NCBI GenBank assembly: GCA_049302185.1
Contig: JBAQLV010000032.1
Span: forward strand, 8,245-72,244
DNA from: UBA1546 sp049302185
Lineage (GTDB): Bacteria; Nitrospirota; Thermodesulfovibrionia; Thermodesulfovibrionales; UBA1546
DNA: 64,000 bases
Direction of reading: 5' to 3'
Below the pieces are notes generated by a model, which made no database searches, had not been told where the DNA came from, and saw only the letters and a program-made list of their open reading frames with translations. Positions 48,235 to 57,574 of this stretch are shown piece by piece. The first letter of the stretch is position 1. Each line of letters begins with the position of its first letter. The translations under genes and the position numbers were made by a program.

Positions 48235-49434
48235 CTACTTTAAACTCATGAGTGCCAGCGCTTCAACATGATACGTATTGGGGAAAAAATCTATCATACG
48301 AAGGGAATCTACATTGTATTTTTCGCTGAACTTCCTCAAATCCCTCGCAAGAGTCGCAGGATTGCAGGAGATATAAACAATTTTCCCCGGAGACGAATCA
48401 ATGATTTTCCTTGCAACATCAGAATGCAGTCCCCGCCTCGGAGGGTCCAGCAACACAATATCAATTTTCTCCTGAATCCTGTATCTCTCTGCCGATGAAT
48501 TAATGAATCTGCAATTCTTTATGTTGTTTAATTTTACATTCCTCTGCCCGTCATCTGCCGCATGCCGGTTCTCTTCAACAGCCACAACCTGAGATGCATA
48601 TACTGCCACCGGCAGGGAGAAATTCCCGGCTCCCGCATAAAGGTCAAGGACACGCATGTTTTCCAATGGCTGCAGTTCATTTATTATTAACTCAACAACC
48701 TTTCTGTTAAGATTCCAGTGCGCCTGAAAAAAACTCCATGGAGTAACAGTATACTGAAGTCCGTTAAGGTCAAGCCTTATGTAATCCCTGCCTGTTGATT
48801 CTCCGGTCTCAAATGCGATACCTGAAAACCCCGCGCCGCTCATTATTTTTTCAATATCCTCTGTTGCAAGCTTTGACTTAATCAATGCATTTGCAGCATC
48901 TCCGCAAGAGATATGTATCTCCTTGATTCCGGATAATTTCCTGTTATTCAGCTCCTTTACAATGCGGTTAATCTCCTTTATCATCAGAGGGCATTCCTCA
49001 ACAGGCACGACATCCCTTGTGCCCTCTCTATAAAAGCCTATTTTGCCTTCCCGTGAAATTTTAAACTGTCCCCTGTAACGATAGTTGTAATTCCTATCCG
49101 TGAGAGCCGGGGACAGCGGCGCTTCCAATTTGCCTATCCTGCTGACAGAATCAAGCAGTATCTCCTCTTTCATGGAGACCTGTCTTTCGTAAGATATGAA
49201 TTGAAAATGGCATCCTCCGCATGTGCCGAATACTGAACATGGAGGATTTATCCTGTAAGGAGAGGTCTCAATAACATTTGTAACCGTGCCGATGGAGTAA
49301 TCTCTTTTCTTTTCGCTGATAGAAACTTCAACAACCTCATCCGGAATAGCTCCTTTTATAAAAATTACTCCGCTGTCACGCGCAATTATATAACCGCCAT
49401 AGACCGGGGATTGTGCCTTTATTATCTGTGACAT
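48235..49434 (-). CDS. 23S rRNA (uracil-5-)-methyltransferase, RumA/RlmD family
   Basis: 399 residues. An N-terminal TRAM domain is followed by a C-S-V-F-G-T-C-G-G-C cluster for the 4Fe-4S centre. The SAM-binding part has L-D-L-Y-A-G-A-G-N-F-S, and the catalytic cysteine lies in Y-I-S-C-N-P-A-T-L-A-R-D. The family methylates U747 or U1939 of 23S rRNA (or U54 of tRNA); which one cannot be told from this. Its ATG overlaps the stop of the upstream response-regulator gene (TAATG). Confidence 0.9.
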   Translation of the reverse strand: MSQIIKAQSPVYGGYIIARDSGVIFIKGAIPDEVVEVSISEKKRDYSIGTVTNVIETSPYRINPPCSVFGTCGGCHFQFISYERQVSMKEEILLDSVSRIGKLEAPLSPALTDRNYNYRYRGQFKISREGKIGFYREGTRDVVPVEECPLMIKEINRIVKELNNRKLSGIKEIHISCGDAANALIKSKLATEDIEKIMSGAGFSGIAFETGESTGRDYIRLDLNGLQYTVTPWSFFQAHWNLNRKVVELIINELQPLENMRVLDLYAGAGNFSLPVAVYASQVVAVEENRHAADDGQRNVKLNNIKNCRFINSSAERYRIQEKIDIVLLDPPRRGLHSDVARKIIDSSPGKIVYISCNPATLARDLRKFSEKYNVDSLRMIDFFPNTYHVEALALMSLK

Positions 49435-49787
49435 TATGGTTTGGCCAGAAGCGTCCTTATTGTTTTTTTCAGATCATCAAGGTCTGCTGATTTGACGATA
49501 TACGCCTCTGAAGCCCAGACAGCAAAATCGTCCCTGTAGTCATACGCCGTAGACATTATTATAGGAAGCCTTGGTTTCTTTTCTTTCATCTGTCTAAGAA
49601 GTTTTATACCGTCCACATCAGGCATCAATATATCAAGCGTAACAAGATCCGGGTCTTCCTGAATGAATAGCTCCATTGCCTTGACGCCGCTGCCTGCCAC
49701 AATAACTTCGTACCCCTCTTCTTCCAGCTCTTCCTTGTAAAGCTTCTGAATATGAAGGTCGTCATCCACCACCAGTATTTTTTTCAT
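49434..49787 (-). CDS. Single-domain response regulator
   Basis: 117 residues, a stand-alone receiver. V-D-D-D-L-H holds the acidic pocket, L-D-I-L-M-P-D has the phosphoacceptor aspartate, S-T-A-Y the threonine/serine site, and V-K-S the conserved lysine. It follows the large histidine kinase gene by 43 bases and is probably phosphorylated by it. There is no output domain, so it acts through protein contacts. Confidence 0.93.
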   Translation of the reverse strand: MKKILVVDDDLHIQKLYKEELEEEGYEVIVAGSGVKAMELFIQEDPDLVTLDILMPDVDGIKLLRQMKEKKPRLPIIMSTAYDYRDDFAVWASEAYIVKSADLDDLKKTIRTLLAKP

Positions 49788-49830
49788 ATGCCCTCCTTAT
49801 TAAGATTGTACTCCCTTGAAAATAAAATTT

Positions 49831-52800
49831 CTAACCGGGCAGAAACACCCTGAATGTTGTCCCCTTGCCGGGTGCGCTGTCAACCTCTATCTTACCTTTA
49901 TGCTCTTCTATAATCCTGTTAGTGATTGCAAGGCCAAGCCCTGTGCCTGACGCCTTTGTCGTATAAAACGGATTGAAAATAAAAGGCAGATCTTTCTCTT
50001 CTATCCCCGGGCCCGTATCGCTTATCTCTATCACTGCATTACTGCCTGCCGTATATGTCTTTACGGTGATTGTGCCGTGAGTTGCCACAGCCTGAACTGC
50101 ATTATTAAATATATTGAGCAGCGCCTCTCTCACCCTGTTGGGATCTATATAAACCAGCGGCATCTCTCCTTTTTCCTCAAGAACTTTAATGTCCCTTTCC
50201 CTGAGCTGTGTCTGCATGAGCAATATCATATCGTCAACAAGCTCTCCGACATTAACCTTTTCTTTCATCAGTCTGGCTTCTTTGACAAACCCGAGTATCT
50301 CACTGAGAATACCTTCAAGCCTGTCCACCTCTCTCGCTATAATGCCTGCATACTCTTTAAGGTTTCCACTAAGTTTCTTTTCGAGTCTTTTTGCAAAACC
50401 TCCGACCGATACAAGCGGATTTCTAATCTCATGCGCAACCTTTGCAGCGACTTCACCGAGGGCAGCCATCCTCTCCGTTGCAACTAATTTCTCTCTCAGG
50501 TTATTCAACTCTGTAATATCCCTGACCACATGAACCGTTCCCAAGAACTCTCCCATTGTGTTAAAAACAGGAGAGACTGATGTCAGAAACGTTCCTCCGA
50601 GATGCGAATCTTCAACCTCTTCTATATACGCCTTCATCGTCAGGACAGTTTTGTGATGAGGACATTCAGTCCACGGTTCATTCATCCCATGGAATACCTT
50701 GTAACACTTTTCTCCTATTATCTCTCCTGCAGGCTTCCCGATTCTATTAATCACCGCTTTGTTTATATTCTTTATCGTATAGTCTTTATCTGTAATATAA
50801 ACCATATCAGATATAGACCTGAAAATATTTTCAAGTTCTGCCTCGGCACGCGCCACCTGATCAAAAAGCCTTGCGTTTTCCACAGCGCTCGCAACCTGAT
50901 TTGAGAAACCTATCAGGAACTTCATATCCTCATCGGTAATCAAATGCCTTGTGAAGAGGTTATCCACCCACAATACTCCTATAACCCTGTCTCTTGAGAT
51001 AAGAGGCACTACAGCGTATGCCTGGGTTCCGAGCTGCTGAATAAGAACAGCATCAGCCATCGGTTCGTCCTTGACATCAGGGACATTAAAAGCCTTTTTC
51101 TCCTTAACCGCGCGCGTAAGTATAGTCTTTTCGTCAAGCGGGATCTCCATCCCCATGCTCAACCTGTCAAGGAATGAATCCTTTCTCAGAGGCCCGGTTT
51201 CTATGTCATAAAGTATATCCGGAAGCGTTTTCCTCTCGATGGAGAGTTTCTCCCATATTTTCCATGCTTCATCAGAACTTGCAGGCCCGACACCCATAGC
51301 GCCCTTGATAGTTCCCTTTTTTTCATCAATAAGAAAGAGTATTGACCTGTTGAAACCAAGGCCTTCGCTCATTGTCACTGCAGTCAATACCATCCTGAGC
51401 AGTCTGTCGAGCTCAAGGGTGCCCCTCATAGCAGAACTTATAAAAAACAACCTTGAGAGTTCCTTATTCCTCCTTACAAGTTCCTTTTCAACGCGTTTTC
51501 TCTCGGAGATATCCCTTGTTATCCCGCTTATGCCTATAACCTCTCCTGCGGTATCTTTTATGGGTGAAAGTGTCAGGCTGACCTCAATTATTGTGCCGTC
51601 TTTCCTTTGTCTCAATGTCTCTATATCTTTGAGCGTTTCTCCATTTTTGATTTTTCCTATGTATTCCTTCTCAGCGTCTACAAGGAACTGAGGGACAAAC
51701 GGCAGGAATTTCCCCGCAGCCTCATCCGCTGTGTAGCCGAATGTCCTTTCGGCGCCGTAATTCCATGAAGTTATATTCCCATCGAGGTCAGAAGTGACTA
51801 TCGCATCAGCGGAATTTTCTATAAGGCTTTCAATATATTCCTTTGTCTGAGCCACTTCTTTATACAGACTGAGCATCTCCTCATGATAAAGCACCCTGTC
51901 AGTTATATCCTGAATAAATACAACACACTCAATAACATCCCCGGCATCATCCTTAACCGGATAAGACGTCAGTTCTGCATAGTTCATTCCGCGCGACTGC
52001 GTAATAGAATTTATCTGTCCTGTTTCAAACGTTGCCTTCGCAGCGCAGTGAGGGCAGATTCCTTCTTTGGCATGAAAAACATCCAGAGCATTCTTGCCTG
52101 TCAATTGTTCAACAGCCATGTCAGTCCATCCCTTAACAAACCTGTTTGCCGATATTATTTCGTAGCCTCTTCCGACTGTAATAATTCCTCCCTGAACGCT
52201 GTCAAAGAGAATCTCCATCCTCTTTTTTGCTTCGACAGCTTCCTGCTTGCTGAGGCATTCGCTTTCATAAGTCCTCGCCTTCTCTATGGCGACAGCTGCT
52301 ATAGAGGCAAAGGTAGCTGCTGTATTCATGTCATCAGGCGAGAACGGCAGGATATTTCCCTCAGAACCTGCCTTATCGTAAATACCAAGGGTTCCTATCA
52401 CCTTGCCTTCAACTTTAAGCGGCACACATATCACAGACTTCACATTGATTAAAGGCGCTTGCATATCAGGAGGCATCGCTGCCACGTCCTCAACAAGCAG
52501 TGGTTCACCCTCTTTCGCAACCCATCCGGCTATACCGCTTCCTATTGTCAGGTCCATATGCTCTTTTAAATCCTCTGCAAGGCCATAGGAGGATTTTATT
52601 CTCAGGATATTGCCCTCCATCAGCAATCTTATAATGCAGCCCCTTGCGCCAAGCAGCCTTGTAATTTCGGATGTAACTGTCCCCAGTATCTCGTCAAGAT
52701 CCATTGCAGATGTTACAGAGGTGATGAGTTCATAAAGGACTGTAAGCTTCTGAAGCTGATTCTTTGTTGACGCATAAAGCTCTTCATTGCTGACGCGAGA

Positions 52801-53541
52801 CGCCTGCAACTTTCCTACCATTTCGTCAAATCTGCCTGCTATTATCCCGAACTCATCTCTTCTCTCAGAACCTATCCTGTAATCAAGTTCGCCTTCGCTT
52901 ATTTTTTCTGTAGCCTTCATCAGGTCGTCAAACGGAGCCGTAATTATTCTTTTCATGAAGATAATAAGAGACATAAATGCCAGTGAACTCAGGCCAAAAA
53001 GAACAACAAGATAGAAACCCATCTGCCTTTCAATTCTCTCGCCTTGCGCAATAGTATTAGTAAGATTCAATACTGATTCGCTATGAATAGCGCCGAGTTT
53101 CTCATATGCCTCTCTCTCCTTATCTTTAAGCATACGAAGCGCAAAAAGAACATGAATGTCTCCTACAGGCTGTTTTGCCGACATTATTGCGCTTGCAAAC
53201 TCTTTCATCTTGTCAAAGTCGGCTCTTATGGCTTTTACTTCTTCTTTATTTCGCACAGCCTCAGGAAGCCCGTTAAAAAATGTATATGCTTTTTTAAGTC
53301 TCTGTTTGTATTGCCTCTGAAATTTGACATCGCCGGTAACAGTCCATCCTTCGGCAGCCATCACAACACTTACTATGGATGATTTCCAGTCCTCATGCAG
53401 GCTACGTTCATTCATAAGCGATCTCTGGATGTCGAAAGTGCTGCTTAACCGGCTGAAAATAAGAAAGCTGCCTGCAATTAGCGCAGCGGTCAGCAGAAAA
53501 AAAACTATTGTAAAAACCGTCAGCTTAGCTCTCAGGCTCAT
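49831..53541 (-). CDS. Multi-sensor membrane histidine kinase (HAMP-GAF-PAS-PAS-GAF-PAS)
   Basis: 1236 residues. Two membrane helices (about 8-30 and 175-196) bracket a periplasmic helical sensor of about 140 residues. Then follow HAMP (about 197-250), GAF (about 275-420), PAS (about 440-560, containing C-P-H-C), PAS (about 575-695), GAF (about 710-900), PAS (about 915-1015, containing E-C-P-H-H), HisKA with V-A-H-E-I-R-N-P near 1040, and HATPase with N-N-A-V-Q-A-V, D-T-G-P-G-I and G-T-G-L-G-L. The Cys/His loops in two PAS domains suggest a bound metal or redox sensing (inference). Confidence 0.92.
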   Translation of the reverse strand: MSLRAKLTVFTIVFFLLTAALIAGSFLIFSRLSSTFDIQRSLMNERSLHEDWKSSIVSVVMAAEGWTVTGDVKFQRQYKQRLKKAYTFFNGLPEAVRNKEEVKAIRADFDKMKEFASAIMSAKQPVGDIHVLFALRMLKDKEREAYEKLGAIHSESVLNLTNTIAQGERIERQMGFYLVVLFGLSSLAFMSLIIFMKRIITAPFDDLMKATEKISEGELDYRIGSERRDEFGIIAGRFDEMVGKLQASRVSNEELYASTKNQLQKLTVLYELITSVTSAMDLDEILGTVTSEITRLLGARGCIIRLLMEGNILRIKSSYGLAEDLKEHMDLTIGSGIAGWVAKEGEPLLVEDVAAMPPDMQAPLINVKSVICVPLKVEGKVIGTLGIYDKAGSEGNILPFSPDDMNTAATFASIAAVAIEKARTYESECLSKQEAVEAKKRMEILFDSVQGGIITVGRGYEIISANRFVKGWTDMAVEQLTGKNALDVFHAKEGICPHCAAKATFETGQINSITQSRGMNYAELTSYPVKDDAGDVIECVVFIQDITDRVLYHEEMLSLYKEVAQTKEYIESLIENSADAIVTSDLDGNITSWNYGAERTFGYTADEAAGKFLPFVPQFLVDAEKEYIGKIKNGETLKDIETLRQRKDGTIIEVSLTLSPIKDTAGEVIGISGITRDISERKRVEKELVRRNKELSRLFFISSAMRGTLELDRLLRMVLTAVTMSEGLGFNRSILFLIDEKKGTIKGAMGVGPASSDEAWKIWEKLSIERKTLPDILYDIETGPLRKDSFLDRLSMGMEIPLDEKTILTRAVKEKKAFNVPDVKDEPMADAVLIQQLGTQAYAVVPLISRDRVIGVLWVDNLFTRHLITDEDMKFLIGFSNQVASAVENARLFDQVARAEAELENIFRSISDMVYITDKDYTIKNINKAVINRIGKPAGEIIGEKCYKVFHGMNEPWTECPHHKTVLTMKAYIEEVEDSHLGGTFLTSVSPVFNTMGEFLGTVHVVRDITELNNLREKLVATERMAALGEVAAKVAHEIRNPLVSVGGFAKRLEKKLSGNLKEYAGIIAREVDRLEGILSEILGFVKEARLMKEKVNVGELVDDMILLMQTQLRERDIKVLEEKGEMPLVYIDPNRVREALLNIFNNAVQAVATHGTITVKTYTAGSNAVIEISDTGPGIEEKDLPFIFNPFYTTKASGTGLGLAITNRIIEEHKGKIEVDSAPGKGTTFRVFLPG

Positions 53542-53551
53542 ACAGTCCTCA

Positions 53552-55015
53552 TTATTCCCTTTTCATTCTTGAAACTTTATCATACATCTCTATATACCTC
53601 TTTGCCGAATCCGGCCATGAAAAATTCATCTTCATTGCGCTGCGGATCAGCTTTTTCCATCTTGCCTTATTGACATACACGCAGAGCGCTCTCTTCAGAC
53701 AGTCCTGAAGCGCATCGGCAGTATAATCCGAAAATAGAAACCCGGTTCCTTCACCCTCTCGGTTGCGAGCCGTACCGACAAGCGGCCGGTGGTCCAAAAT
53801 TGTATCCGCAAGCCCACCTGTCCTCCGTGCCACAGGGATTGTCCCATACCTCATAGCGATAAGCTGGCCGATGCCGCAGGGTTCATATCTCGAAGGCATT
53901 AAAAATATATCAGCACCTGCATATATCTTATGTGCAAGACTGTCTTCAAAACCTATTTTCACATACATCCTGCCTTTGTACTTTTCTGCAGCAGATGATA
54001 ATCTTCTGTGAAACATCTCATCACCCCTGCCGAGGATGATGAGATTTGCACCTGCAGAAAGGATTTCATCAAGAGATTCCAGAATAAGGTCAAGCCCTTT
54101 CTGTCCGGAAAGCCTGCCCACCATGCCTATGAGAGGCATTTCAGCATCTGACCTTATAGAACATTCTTTCAGAAGCTGAAGTTTGCACTCTTTTTTGCCG
54201 TCAATGTCCTTAAGGCTGTAATTCCTTTTTATAAAGGCATCAGATTCCGGATTCCACTCTTTGGGGTCTATGCCGTTTACAATTCCTGTAAGCGCAGAGG
54301 CCCTCTTCCTTAAAACGCCGTCAAGCCCGAATCCGTATTCCTTGCTCAGTATCTCTTTTGCATAATTATTGCTCACTGTAGTTATAGAATCTGCTGATAT
54401 CAGTCCTGCCTTCAGGAAATTTATCTTCCCATAAAATTCTATGCCTTCAGGCGTAAACAGATTCTTGTCAAACCCTGTAAGCAGCATATCTGATTGCGGA
54501 AACAAACCCTGATAGCCCAAATTGTGGATTGTGATTATGGAAGCAGTCCTGTCAAAAAATTTATCTGAACTATATATGGTCTTAAGATATAAAGGAATAA
54601 GCCCTGTCTGCCAGTCATTACAGTGAATTATATCAGGTTTAAATCCCAATGCCCTGCATGTTTCAAGCACACCTCTTGAAAAAAATATAAATCGCGCCGC
54701 ATTGTCGGGATAGTCACCGCGCGGTGTGCCGTAAATCTCTTCTCTGTCAAAGAACTCATCGCACTCAATAAAATATGCTGAATTCTCATAACTGAATATC
54801 CTGCCTTTTAATTCCCTGTTTCCCAGAGGAACACTTATTTTTAAACCCGTATCCTTGAGCTTGAAATTCTCCCTGACTCTTCCATACAGAGGCATCACAA
54901 GATAAGCCTCTTCCTTCATTTTCCTGTACTCGTTCAGCAGTGCGCCGGTGACGTCTGCAAGGCCGCCTGTCTTGGCAAAAGGGACTGCTTCCGGCGTTGC
55001 AATAAGTATCTTCAT
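53552..55015 (-). CDS. glgA: Glycogen synthase (ADP-glucose starch synthase)
   Basis: 487-residue GT5 enzyme. K-T-G-G-L-A-D-V at the N-terminus binds ADP-glucose, H-C-N-D-W-Q-T-G-L-I-P follows, and the C-terminal E-P-C-G-I-G-Q-L-I-A-M-R-Y-G-T and R-R-T-G-G-L-A-D-T are complete. The ATG at 55015 matches the family start M-K-I-L-I-A-T-P-E; an in-frame GTG at 55030 follows galT directly. It is 15 bases from galT, so sugar-phosphate metabolism and glycogen are linked. Confidence 0.94.
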   Translation of the reverse strand: MKILIATPEAVPFAKTGGLADVTGALLNEYRKMKEEAYLVMPLYGRVRENFKLKDTGLKISVPLGNRELKGRIFSYENSAYFIECDEFFDREEIYGTPRGDYPDNAARFIFFSRGVLETCRALGFKPDIIHCNDWQTGLIPLYLKTIYSSDKFFDRTASIITIHNLGYQGLFPQSDMLLTGFDKNLFTPEGIEFYGKINFLKAGLISADSITTVSNNYAKEILSKEYGFGLDGVLRKRASALTGIVNGIDPKEWNPESDAFIKRNYSLKDIDGKKECKLQLLKECSIRSDAEMPLIGMVGRLSGQKGLDLILESLDEILSAGANLIILGRGDEMFHRRLSSAAEKYKGRMYVKIGFEDSLAHKIYAGADIFLMPSRYEPCGIGQLIAMRYGTIPVARRTGGLADTILDHRPLVGTARNREGEGTGFLFSDYTADALQDCLKRALCVYVNKARWKKLIRSAMKMNFSWPDSAKRYIEMYDKVSRMKRE

Positions 55016-55030
55016 ATCCTCACTTCTCAC

Positions 55031-56026
55031 TTATATCTTGGCTTCTCTCATGAATTTTGCCGCCTCTTCAGGTGGTGTGGGGTTTATATAAAAACCCGAT
55101 CCCCATTCAAAGCCTGCGATCTTCGTCAGCTTGGGCATTATCTCAATATGCCAGTGATAGTATTCGTTTGTCTCATTATAAAAAGGTGATGTGTGGATAA
55201 TAAAATTATATGGCGGAATATCAAGTATCCTGTCAATCTGCTTAAGTATTCTCTGCAGTATTTCCGCAAGCAATGAGAAGTCCTTATTCGGGGGGTAAAA
55301 TGCCGATTCATGCCTTTTCGGTAAAATCCACGTCTCAAACGGCGCCCTCGGCGCAAAAGGCGCCAAGGCGAGATAATCCTTATTTTCGTATATCACGCGC
55401 CTGCCGTCCTCAAGTTCCTGATTTATGACATCACAGAAAATGCATCTTTCCTTAAAATTGAAATACTGTTCCGCTGCATCAACTTCTTCTTTGACAAGTT
55501 TGGGCACGATAGGAAGGGCGATAAGCTGACTATGCGTATGTTCAAGCGAAGCCCCGGCATCCTCGCCTTCATTCTTGAATATCAGGACATACCTGAATCT
55601 CTGGTCTTTCTTCAGGTCATTAAGTCTCATATAATATGCCCACAACGCATCTTCCACAGCCTTTAAGGGCATAGTCGATAGTGAAAGGTTATGCTCTGGC
55701 GTCTCTATTACAACCTCATGAGCGCCGATCCCGTTAATCTTGTCAAATATTCCCTCCCCTGTCTTGTTCAATTCTCCATGTATCTGAAGCGCAGGGAATT
55801 TATTCGGTACAACTCTCAATGTCCAGCCCGGAGAATCAGGCAGAGTGCCCGGAGGCCTGAATGCCATTATCTCAGGCGGAGCAGTATGCTCATTGCCATG
55901 ACAGAACGGACAGAAACCGCCTTTCTTCCTCTGTGAAGGTGATATAAAGTCCGTCGGCCTCTTGCCCCTTTCCACAGAGATTATAACCCACCGCCCGACA
56001 ATCGGATCTTTTCTAAGTTCAGACAT
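55031..56026 (-). CDS. galT: Galactose-1-phosphate uridylyltransferase
   Basis: 331 residues of the Leloir pathway. C-P-F-C-H-G at about 38 and H-E-V-V-I-E-T-P at about 95 fit the family. The active-site triad region is A-S-L-E-H-T-H-S-Q-L rather than the enterobacterial H-P-H-G-Q, so the nucleophilic histidine is kept with altered neighbours. A second C-I-F-C-D-V lies at about 197. In such genomes the enzyme may act as a general hexose-1-P uridylyl/adenylyl transferase feeding glgA. Confidence 0.9.
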   Translation of the reverse strand: MSELRKDPIVGRWVIISVERGKRPTDFISPSQRKKGGFCPFCHGNEHTAPPEIMAFRPPGTLPDSPGWTLRVVPNKFPALQIHGELNKTGEGIFDKINGIGAHEVVIETPEHNLSLSTMPLKAVEDALWAYYMRLNDLKKDQRFRYVLIFKNEGEDAGASLEHTHSQLIALPIVPKLVKEEVDAAEQYFNFKERCIFCDVINQELEDGRRVIYENKDYLALAPFAPRAPFETWILPKRHESAFYPPNKDFSLLAEILQRILKQIDRILDIPPYNFIIHTSPFYNETNEYYHWHIEIMPKLTKIAGFEWGSGFYINPTPPEEAAKFMREAKI

Positions 56027-56040
56027 ACACCCTCCGCAAG

Positions 56041-56075
56041 AATTAAAAATTAAAAGTTAAAAGTTAAAAATAAAT
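56041..56075. repeat. A-rich heptamer tract (AATTAAA/AGTTAAA)
   Basis: AATTAAA twice, AGTTAAA twice and AATAAAT, in the galT leader. It is part of the heptamer family. Confidence 0.7.
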
Positions 56076-56148
56076 GAATTCCACAATTTTAAGTTTTGCT
56101 CTTTACATTTTAATTTTCATATTATATCACAATAGGATATAATCCCCT

Positions 56149-57120
56149 ATGAAACCGACTTTTCATCACAGACCCATAAACGATCCCTTTGACGACCCTT
56201 GCGTATATGTCAGGGTGCTCAGGGAAAAACGGGCGCTTCTCTTTGACCTTGGCTATACAACCAGATTAAAACCAAACGACATCCAGAAAATAACAGATGT
56301 CTTTGTAACGCATACCCATATAGACCATTTCATAGGGTTTGACAGTCTTTTAAGGGCGCTTCTGAGAAGAGAGACTCCACTAAGGATATTCGGGCCTTCC
56401 AATATCACTGAGTGCATTGAAGGGAAACTCCGTGGATACACATGGAACCTGATAAAAGAGTATCCGCTAAAAATAGAGGTCTTCGGCATAAACGAAAACC
56501 ATATCAGCCATGCAGGTTTTTATGCGGAGAATTGTTTTAACAGAACAGATTATGGCGAAAAACCATTTGATGGGACATTATTAAAAGAAGGATATTTTGA
56601 GGTTAAAGCAGCGCGCCTCACGCATCAGATACCATGCCTCTGCTTTTCTCTTACAGAGGATTTTCATATAAATATTGATAAGGCAGCGTTGAACAGGCTG
56701 GCGCTTCCGGTAGGGCCATGGCTTTCAGAATTTAAAAGGGCTGTCAGGGAGAATGCAGACGATGACACGGGATTTAAAATATCCGGCAGAGTATATACCA
56801 AAAAAGAACTCGTAGAAATCGCGATGATAACAGAGGGGCAAAAAATATCCTACGTTATTGATTCCTCTATGGACGAGGAGAATATAAGAAAAATTATAAC
56901 CCTCGTTAAAGATTCCGATACTCTTTATTGCGAGGCTTACTTCCTTGAGGAAGACAGGGAAAGGGCAATAGAGAGGCATCACCTCACTGCAAAAACCGCA
57001 GGAAGGATAGCGAGAGAGGCAGGCGTTAAAAACCTTGTTGTCATGCACTTTTCTCCGAAATACAGGGAATGCCCTGACGCACCTGAAAAAGAGGCGATGC
57101 TGGAATATAATAAAGAATAA
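56149..57120 (+). CDS. Metallo-beta-lactamase-fold hydrolase, RNase Z-like
   Basis: 323 residues. The metal motif T-H-T-H-I-D-H-F-I-G is at about 52-61; a later H-Q-I-P-C, a D-S-S-M-D-E-E-N, an E-R-H-H-L-T-A-K-T-A-G and the final H-F-S-P-K-Y complete the site in the RNase Z order. RNase Z trims tRNA 3' ends, and tRNA-Thr lies just downstream. Length fits tRNase Z short forms, but the sequence is divergent and another phosphodiesterase activity is possible. Confidence 0.8.
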   Translation: MKPTFHHRPINDPFDDPCVYVRVLREKRALLFDLGYTTRLKPNDIQKITDVFVTHTHIDHFIGFDSLLRALLRRETPLRIFGPSNITECIEGKLRGYTWNLIKEYPLKIEVFGINENHISHAGFYAENCFNRTDYGEKPFDGTLLKEGYFEVKAARLTHQIPCLCFSLTEDFHINIDKAALNRLALPVGPWLSEFKRAVRENADDDTGFKISGRVYTKKELVEIAMITEGQKISYVIDSSMDEENIRKIITLVKDSDTLYCEAYFLEEDRERAIERHHLTAKTAGRIAREAGVKNLVVMHFSPKYRECPDAPEKEAMLEYNKE

Positions 57121-57190
57121 TTGAAAATTTAAAATTAAAAATTCAAAATAAAAGAATTCCAAGATTTTGAATCTTGAATCTTGAATTTGT
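57120..57190. repeat. Heptamer tracts between the RNase Z-like gene and tRNA-Thr
   Basis: A-rich heptamers (TGAAAAT, TTAAAAT, TAAAAAT, TCAAAAT) are followed by CTTGAAT twice, ending 6 bases before the tRNA. They lie in the tRNA leader. Confidence 0.75.
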
Positions 57191-57196
57191 TTAGCT

Positions 57197-57268
57197 GCCG
57201 GGGTAGCTCAGTGGCAGAGCAGCTGATTCGTAATCAGCAGGTCGTGGGTTCGAGTCCCATCTCCGGCT
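57197..57268 (+). tRNA. tRNA-Thr (CGT)
   Basis: Acceptor GCCGGGG pairs with CTCCGGC. The D arm is GCTC-AGTGGCAGA-GC, the anticodon stem GCTGA/TCAGC encloses loop TTCGTAA (anticodon CGT), and the T arm has TTCGAGT. The discriminator is T and no CCA is encoded. It decodes ACG. Confidence 0.95.
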
Positions 57269-57442
57269 CTTTAAAAGATTCAGGTATAACAATGGGTTAT
57301 AAGAATTTATATCCCTTTGTAATGTTTCGGGTAATTTGCTCATGTCACTACATTGTCACTATACCTATTTTTTGATTGATTTTTTACACAGTAAGGTGTT
57401 AATTTTTTATATGAAAACAGGAAAAGGTAAAATGATACAATT
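57269..57442. other. AT-rich intergenic DNA after tRNA-Thr
   Basis: No gene is visible. TTTACA (57383-57388), an 18-base spacer and TTATAT (57407-57412) form a weak candidate plus-strand promoter, with a small dyad ACAC-N6-GTGT across the spacer. It could drive the hairpin RNA and micro-ORF that follow. Confidence 0.35.
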
Positions 57443-57443
57443 A

Positions 57444-57498
57444 GCTAACAAAAAAATCCAGCCGACCTCTGAAAGCGGCGGCTGATTTAATTGTTAGC
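57444..57498 (+). ncRNA. Structured RNA element (nested hairpin)
   Basis: GCTAACAA (57444-57451) pairs with TTGTTAGC (57491-57498), and inside CAGCCG pairs with CGGCTG. No T-run follows, so it is not a simple terminator. It is directly followed by a ribosome-binding site and a 15-codon ORF, which gives it the look of a structured leader. I do not recognise a known riboswitch class. Confidence 0.4.
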
Positions 57499-57521
57499 CC
57501 TACAAAGGAGGCGTGTTAACA

Positions 57522-57569
57522 ATGAGGGACACACACCCATTCCTTGATCCTGCAAACCCGCACCGCTGA
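57522..57569 (+). CDS. Possible 15-residue micro-ORF
   Basis: M-R-D-T-H-P-F-L-D-P-A-N-P-H-R then TGA, with a perfect AAAGGAGG ending 10 bases before the ATG. The strong ribosome-binding site and the structured RNA upstream are the only support. It stops 6 bases before the convergent lepA stop. It could be a leader peptide whose target gene has been lost, or a microprotein. Confidence 0.4.
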   Translation: MRDTHPFLDPANPHR

Positions 57570-57574
57570 GGCGT

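Noticed and set aside
57181..57375. 64-residue open frame covering tRNA-Thr
   Set aside because: It is read through a perfectly folding tRNA gene and has no protein-like features.
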